64,000 bases of DNA from Cardiocondyla obscurior (taxonomy: Eukaryota > Arthropoda > Insecta > Hymenoptera > Formicidae). The number at the start of each line of letters is the position of its first letter. The first letter of the stretch is position 1. The position numbers and the translations under genes were made by a program. Location: positions 3,765,501 to 3,829,500 of the forward strand of contig NC_091866.1 in assembly GCF_019399895.1 (NCBI RefSeq). Reading direction: 5' to 3'. Below are positions 58,061 to 64,000 of the stretch, piece by piece. The notes under the pieces were generated by a model. It was not told the DNA's origin. It was given only the letters and a program-made list of their open reading frames with translations, and did no database searches.

Positions 58061-60522
58061 AAGTCGAATATCGATATTACTTTAATCAAAGTTAGATAAA
58101 AATTCTTCCCCCCCAATTACGTTAACAATTAAATTTAATAGACAAAATTCAATTTTGGAATAAATAATTTATATGTATTCCACATTTATCTCTAGCGATT
58201 TTATATAGATAAAAATTTAATTGTTTATATAATCATTATTATAAATTGAAATTAATTCTGCCCTTAATTATATAAAATATGCAATCAATTTTCAATTTAT
58301 TTTCAAACAGAACGATCGCTCAGGCGGAGCGTGACGACTACCTCCCCGTGGTTTTCCATGAGCACATTCGGCGCAGGGACACCTAACGGTGGAACTGCGC
58401 TGTCTGTGGCTAAATGTCGTCTCCGTGAAACCGCCCACGGACGTTGTGAATTTTTCCATTGCTTTACTCGGGGTCGGTTTTGTTAGATGTGATAGATTAT
58501 TGTAGCGTATGCTCTAAAAGCGAGATCGCGTAAGATGCCTTCGGCGTCTTACACAATAAATATCTCTGCGAGATACTGGAAGACGAGACTAATGACAGTC
58601 GCCGTGTAATAGAGGGTATCGTAAGTTTGGCGAAGTTTGACTTCGGGAAGAAGTTCCGGAAGCAGCGAGAAGATAGTTTAAGCTAACTTGGAGCGCGATG
58701 AATCAAGAATGCGTCACGTACATTCATCGAGGTTCCATCTTACTTTTCTCCTTGGGGATTTATTTCTCTCCCGGATTCCGTCGTTAATCCTGTACGTCCA
58801 GTCGTACGTTTTTTATTATTTTTTTTTTTCTCTTTTTTCTCCCCCTTTTTTTCCCTAGCACAGTTGAAAAATGCGCGATGCTTTGTTTGAAATCCTAAAT
58901 CTTCGTTTCACCGATAGAAATTTATTTATGGAACGAAAGTATTAAGGATTACACTCACGTAAATTATTTTTTTTTTCTTTTTTGGTCGCTAATAATTTAT
59001 TTTAAAATCCTTGTACTTTTGTATGTGCAGAAAATACCCGCGTTTTCTTAGATACGATATGCTCGCTTTAATTTATACGTAATAACGTAACTTCAATTCA
59101 AAGATCAAATAGATCTGACTACGGTCGCTTACGCGAAATGTTCTGCGGGCTGGTTTATTTAGACATCGAACGCGGGCCAATCGTACACAGTCAATCCAGT
59201 CGTCGTCTCCGCATCGGCCGCACGCGATGGCGATTTAGCCGTTTCGAAAATATTTTCCCGGCGAGTCGATGAAACCTTTTTCGAGCGAGGAAAAACACTT
59301 TACTGGCTGAGAGCCAAACGGTATGTGGTCAGATGCACCAAGCGCGAACTCAAAGAGGGGCCGGGGTGGGCTTGAGTTCGCGAAGAATCGCGAGAAGTTT
59401 CAAGAACTCGAAAGTTAGAGAAAACGAGGCGCGAAAGCCGATGCCGACCGGCTCGTCTCGCGTACAATCACAATCGCGATCGCCCATTTCGACGAGCGCT
59501 TTTCGGAAGAGCGAATCGAGAAAACGCTATTGCCGTCTCCGCCACCCGCTGGAAAACTTTCTTGAGCGAGAGTGATGGTAAACAAACTCTCGGATGCGTT
59601 TCGTCCTCAAAACAAACCGGCTGGTTCCCAGCGGAATACGTAACGCAAGTTGCAGCGGAATATTTACTCGAATTTCTTCATTCGGAAAATATCCGATATA
59701 TACATATGTATTTTTTTAAACATTATTAAAAAAAAAAAAAAAATACGTTTAAGAGAGTACGTTTACATAAAAATTAATTTGAAAGTAGAACAAAATCTTT
59801 TTTTTTCGGATGTTTTATCGGATCGAACGATTTACAAACTTATGCGCAAAAGTTACGTCTTGGTTGGGAATAATTTCGCGACCCTTTCGCGTATCTTTTC
59901 TGCAGAACAAAGATCCGGGACGTTCGTCCCTCGCGGAACGAGGGTGTATCGCGATGAATAACGCGATAAAAATAGAAGACGTCGAGATATTTTACCCCTT
60001 TTCTTTTGCCGCGGTGGGATGACTTTTATGCAAACGATCGTCGACGTACCGCGTCAGCGTTCTCGGATATGCCTACGCGTTGCACTTTTCCGCGCCGGAC
60101 AAGCCGTCGCGGAATTTCAACCCTTTACGACCCTTTACGTCGGGACATGCTGAACATAACTGTCTTGACATAGCGCAGGGAAGTCCTATACATCTTTCCG
60201 GAAAAGCATCATGCCATGATTTATTTCCGCGAGCATTTACTGCAATTTTTCCAGAATATGAATTTCTGCGAAGGATCACGGCGTCCAGAAATATTTTACT
60301 TCAGTTTATTAGCTTTTAATATAATATTAAATCCTTTCGCGACGTTGAAAAGTCACGAATATCATCCGGACAAAGTAGAACGACCGGTTTTTATTTATGT
60401 TAAAAATATATAAAAATTGTTCTACTGACAGTTTTTATCGTGCTCGAAAGATCCGTTCTATAGGATAAAAAGTACAATTCGCGCCACGAGCGTAAGCGGT
60501 AAAGGCTGAGAAAATGAAAGGG

Positions 60523-60537
60523 TATAAAAGCCACGTG
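60523..60537 (+). promoter_or_regulatory. TATA-like box with adjacent CACGTG E-box
   Basis: TATAAAAG is followed two bases later by CACGTG. The pairing resembles a TATA promoter with a bHLH site, but no initiator or downstream exon could be verified. Confidence 0.2.
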
Positions 60538-60667
60538 GTAGGTCGAGATGAAGGCTGACAATGCATCACGCTATGAGCATAAAAACAATTTCATTAAGAT
60601 CGCGATAAAATACAAGCCGTAAAGCGAGCGAGCGGGTACTGATATCTGTGTCGCAGCAGTAGCGAGA

Positions 60668-60675
60668 TATATAAA
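60668..60675 (+). promoter_or_regulatory. TATA-like box (TATATAAA)
   Basis: TATATAAA, with AATCACTCC about 25 bases downstream as a possible weak initiator. The frame that follows (from 60716) lacks an ATG start. Chance occurrence is quite likely. Confidence 0.15.
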
Positions 60676-61744
60676 CTGCGGAACTCGCGAAATCACTCCA
60701 AGGGATCTTTAGCAGTTGAATCGGGCAGAGGGTGACGGCGACTGCGAAGATCGACGTTCCCCCTTCGTTCTTCCCCGGAGAGCTATTATTGATATAATCA
60801 CCCCGTCGTGCGTGTCACCCTCGTGTGGCGACGAAGTCATCCACCTTAGACCCTATTATTGTTCCTACATCGTGCTTCTCTATGCAACCGGAGGGGTCTC
60901 GACACGCTTGCATATCATAAAAATCGATCGCTGAATATCTCGCCGGGACTCTTACATTAGGTGACAATCGATTAGCGAAACGTCCACCGTTTGAATTGAC
61001 GAAGATCTTTTTTAAAGCCAGATCCGCGTCTATTAAAGCACTTGGAGTCTCCGTCATCCAAAAGCACGATGCCCTGGGAATGCACGGTGTCTTCGGACTT
61101 TTTCGCTTCGGTTTTATGCTTCGCTGCGAGATATAAATTTCCGTATTTTACGGTTTTCAGTACATCACCATCTCGCTTAATTACGAGCGGGCTGTCGTCG
61201 TATCGATGATTATTTATACCGTGTGCTCGAGACGTTTATTGCTCGTCGTCTGGCTGCCTCTACGTGCCCGCCGCCCCCGGGGGTGCAGGAACTTAATGAT
61301 GTCCGACGATGGCCGGCAAAAAGGTCCCAGCATGATTTACATGTCAATCCCTCGACAGGGTGCGCGACAAGAAACAAGCACGAGAAGAATAGCGTTGCAT
61401 ATTTATTAGGTCACACGGTACAATGTTAAAGTCTGATCTGACTTTTTTTTCCTTTTCTTTCTTTTTTATCTTTCTACGAAAACATTTTGGTGTAATTTAC
61501 ATCTTTGGAAATTCAGAAAACGCCTTTCTCTCTTAAAATGTTAGGCACGATTTTTCATCGAGTCACTTTTAAATAATTTGAAATTGAAAAGCTGCGGTGC
61601 AAATTAATTGAAGTATGTATTTCAATCTGCAAGATCTGAGCGTTTCTAAATGTTGATGCCGATTCACGTTTCAACGAGTCGCAAAAGGTATAGGGAAGTA
61701 GTAAAACATAGAGAAAATCGCCGATAAACTGCCGCGGCAGTTCG

Positions 61745-61933
61745 ATGGAATTTGACGCGATTAAAATGGTTGTTCTCGCCTCCGTATTTGCTTGTTTTGC
61801 GCTCGTTTCCTTGGCAAGAAAGCCGGAGAGAGGAGCGCGTTCCCGCGCGAATTTGCGAAGTGAAATAACGTCGTTAAATGCGAGGGACCGCGGACGGCAA
61901 GAAGCAGGCAAATTCACGTTGAAATTGATTTGA
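61745..61933 (+). CDS. weak candidate small secreted peptide
   Basis: A 62-codon ATG frame. The second in-frame ATG, in a good insect context (ATTAAAATGG), starts MVVLASVFACFALVSLA, which looks like a complete signal peptide with a plausible cleavage after SLA. A basic segment follows (RKPERGARSRANLRSE), and the frame ends KFTLKLI with a TGA stop. The putative mature part has no cysteines and no recognised family. It could be a short secreted peptide, a first exon of a secreted protein, or chance. A minus-strand frame of 120 codons overlaps it, which weakens the case. Confidence 0.2.
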   Translation: MEFDAIKMVVLASVFACFALVSLARKPERGARSRANLRSEITSLNARDRGRQEAGKFTLKLI

Positions 61934-63443
61934 TTACTTCGACTTCCTGCCGCGATGCAGTTTTTACAGCCGGTGCCGAGTCGGCGTCGCGCGGGAGAGA
62001 TCGTCCGTGCGAGCGTAAGACCGAGACTTCGAATCCACGCGAGTGCGAATCGGTCGGTCGATTATAATGTACGAGACTCCCTCGACGCCGCGGAAAGGGG
62101 GAGGACGCGTGATTCCATTTGCCGATCGCAAATCGAAACCGCAAACCCGCGCAAAACCGCAACGATAGATATATATTACGTCGATCGGGGCGGATCGAAC
62201 CTGGCCGCGCATTCGTCCCCCCCGCGCGCTTTAAAATCGTCCCGATGCACATCCAATCCTATTCCGTCCACTCGGCGCTGCGCGATCCGCGTTTCCTACC
62301 GCGAATTCCGCCCGCTAAATATTTCGCGAATATTGCCCTCGCCGCGATTCTATTATGCCCGTTCTCGAATTTCGATTTTATCTAGATTTTATTTATGTTG
62401 GGGTACTCCTGCACGGGGGAGGCGAACTGCGAGAGTTCACGACTCAGCATTTATTTTTCAATGTAATTCCCCGCGTATTTATTTTTACAATAATATCTGA
62501 TACACTCGTTACCTAAAAATTAATATTTTGAATTTTGCTGCAAGAGTGTCTATCATACACCAAGTTTGACGTTGCGTTTAAATATTTGTCTTCCTCATAT
62601 TTACGCTTTATATTTTTCTTTTTCATTTACTGTAATTTTTTATAATGAAATATGTACGCTTAACGCACATCGTGACTTGTTATTGGAGTACAAATTAGTT
62701 CGGTCGATTTTTTAAAAATTATTTTAAAGAATTTTAAATAATTCTAATTAAAATTTATATACGGACATTTTCAAATTAATATTCCATCAATCACAACTTT
62801 TGAATAATTTTTATTCTAACTACATATATATAATTAAAGTAAAAATGTGATGTGCTGATGCTGATTGGTATTTTTAACAATAGTTCTACATTAAAATTAG
62901 TTTTAAACATAGTTTCAGTTATTATTACATTTTTTAACAAAGAGCATATAGCCGAATAAGCATGCTTTTACCGAGTTTTCAATCGGTACTGTGGGGATCA
63001 ATTTGATATCAGATAAAAACAATTTCGTCAAAATTTTAACTTTTAATTTCAAAACAGTTTACGAGTAATAATGGGGATTTTTTTCCAAACACTTACGAAT
63101 AAAAGCAATAAAAAAACACTTTCATCATTATTCCCGAATTAATGAAACGCGATTTGTAATAGAAAAAATAAAACTTATCAAGTTTTAACAGAATGAGTCT
63201 TCCATTCATTTTTGTATTTAAGAATTTTTTAAATGTTTTTGATTTCGTGGAACATTATAAAAAAAATTAATAAAAAGAATTAAAAACTGATTTAAAAAAA
63301 TAGTTTTGTATTTTAATTATTTGTATTATATTATATTAATAAAAAATATCAAATTTACATTTGATACAGATATTACTATATTTATTATAAAACGTATTAT
63401 CAAAATATTTTAAATTCATTTTTATTACTGTTTTTATTGTTCA

Positions 63444-63848
63444 CTACACAGTGACCTGGTATTATTAAAAATGCGAATTAAAATTTCTGCTGATCTTACA
63501 ATTTTTGATAAATATATAGCTGTGACAAATAGTATAATTTTCCCTGCTACATCTGACATGTATGACAGGTTTGTCAACCAACTTGGAATAAGAGCAAGTG
63601 AGATTTCGGCATATTAATGCGAAAACATTTCGTTGCTTCATTGAAGCTTGTATTTCATTTCGACAATAATGGAATGAACCGAAGTTCTCGATACTGCTAT
63701 GATTGCGCTAATGGTAAGCGTATAACTGTACCTTTGGTACTGTACCAGTTGGTTTGGTTGCTTTTGTCACATACTAAATATTTATTTAGAATAGTAAGAC
63801 CAGCGGATTTTAAGTTGAATTTTTAATATTACTTGGCACTGTGTAGTG
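63444..63848. mobile_element. CACTA-ended element, ~405 bp
   Basis: The left end CACTACACAGTG and right end CACTGTGTAGTG are perfect 12-bp inverted repeats. Similarity continues inward (GTATTATTAAAAAT on the left, ATTTTTAATATTAC on the right). CACTA ends suggest the CMC (En/Spm-like) superfamily, but the flanking triplets (GTT / ATT) do not match, so the target duplication is unproven. A 69-codon frame inside (ending about 63826) has no confirmed transposase motif, so the element is probably non-autonomous. Confidence 0.65.
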
Positions 63849-64000
63849 ATTAATGAGGAGAGTGATGAAGATTAATTTGAAGTATTTTAAATATAAATTG
63901 CTAATATGTTTTATAATTGTACTTTCTGTATTCAAATATACATTTGGTTTGTTTAATCAATAAAATATTGTACCAAGAAGTTAAAATATAAAATTATTTT

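Larger units (their letters stand above)
57473..63443. other. no gene confirmed; GC-rich patches, then very AT-rich
   Basis: T-rich tracts lie at 58810-58850 and 58967-58983, and an A-run lies at about 59727-59743. A CpG-rich block at 61950-62350 has long overlapping frames on both strands. From about 62500 to 63440 the DNA is extremely AT-rich. Candidate promoter motifs, one weak reading frame and one element end inside this stretch have their own entries. Confidence 0.4.

Noticed and set aside
62190..62210. GGTTCGATCC on the minus strand, resembling a tRNA T loop
   Set aside because: The bases either side of the loop do not pair as a five-base T stem, and no A box is found upstream.
61955..62500. 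181-codon plus-strand frame, the longest in the window
   Set aside because: It lies in a CpG-rich block where long frames also run antisense and in a second plus frame. The product is Arg/Ser-rich with no domain.
1..64000. CRISPR arrays, operons, ribosome binding sites or other prokaryotic features
   Set aside because: The tandem repeats lack uniform short spacers, there is no dense gene layout, and the composition and splice-like signals indicate eukaryotic nuclear DNA.

Overview
The window looks like intergenic or intronic DNA from an insect nuclear genome, most likely an ant or a related hymenopteran. The reasons are inference: CpG-rich blocks alternate with very AT-rich DNA, short CT/GA and poly-T tracts are everywhere, no compact gene layout is seen, and palindromic TA-flanked elements begin CAGGGTGTCTCA. 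No open reading frame stands out as a conserved protein. The longest frames lie in CpG-rich, arginine-biased DNA, often with equally long antisense frames, and many lack an ATG. I support no rRNA, tRNA, CRISPR or prokaryotic feature.

The best-supported content is repetitive. Five near-identical palindromic MITEs of about 355 bp with TA duplications lie at about 10.2, 15.9, 25.8, 45.0 and 52.1 kb. Two relatives with different termini but the same GC-rich core lie at 30.2 and 47.2 kb. A second foldback family (TIR GTGATGCTGGCACCCCC) is intact at 10.8 kb, truncated at 7.8 kb, and at 30 kb forms the outer shell of a three-level nest. A third group (TIR CACTGTTAG) occurs at 48.9 kb and at 51.8-52.7 kb, where a MITE sits at the symmetry centre. 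A 700-bp Mutator-like foldback with a 10-bp target duplication lies at 23.2 kb, and a CACTA-ended element at 63.4 kb. An AT-rich dispersed repeat occurs six times in one orientation, a ~100-bp unit is tandemly repeated near 55 kb, a 140-bp segment is duplicated near the left end, and a 64-bp perfect palindrome lies at 19.5 kb.

The main candidate for a gene is a minus-strand transcript. Small exons with good splice signals lie at 57.4, 57.2, 57.0, 56.85 and 56.7 kb, and one at 39.7 kb. They fall into two alternating classes, as if a two-exon unit had been duplicated into three versions. A 1-nt indel between two otherwise ~96% identical exons, and stops in every frame of another, favour noncoding or 5'-UTR exons with alternative promoters or mutually exclusive splicing. 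Any coding part would lie outside the window. Two short frames (61.7 kb plus, 51.5-51.7 kb minus) are listed only as weak coding candidates.
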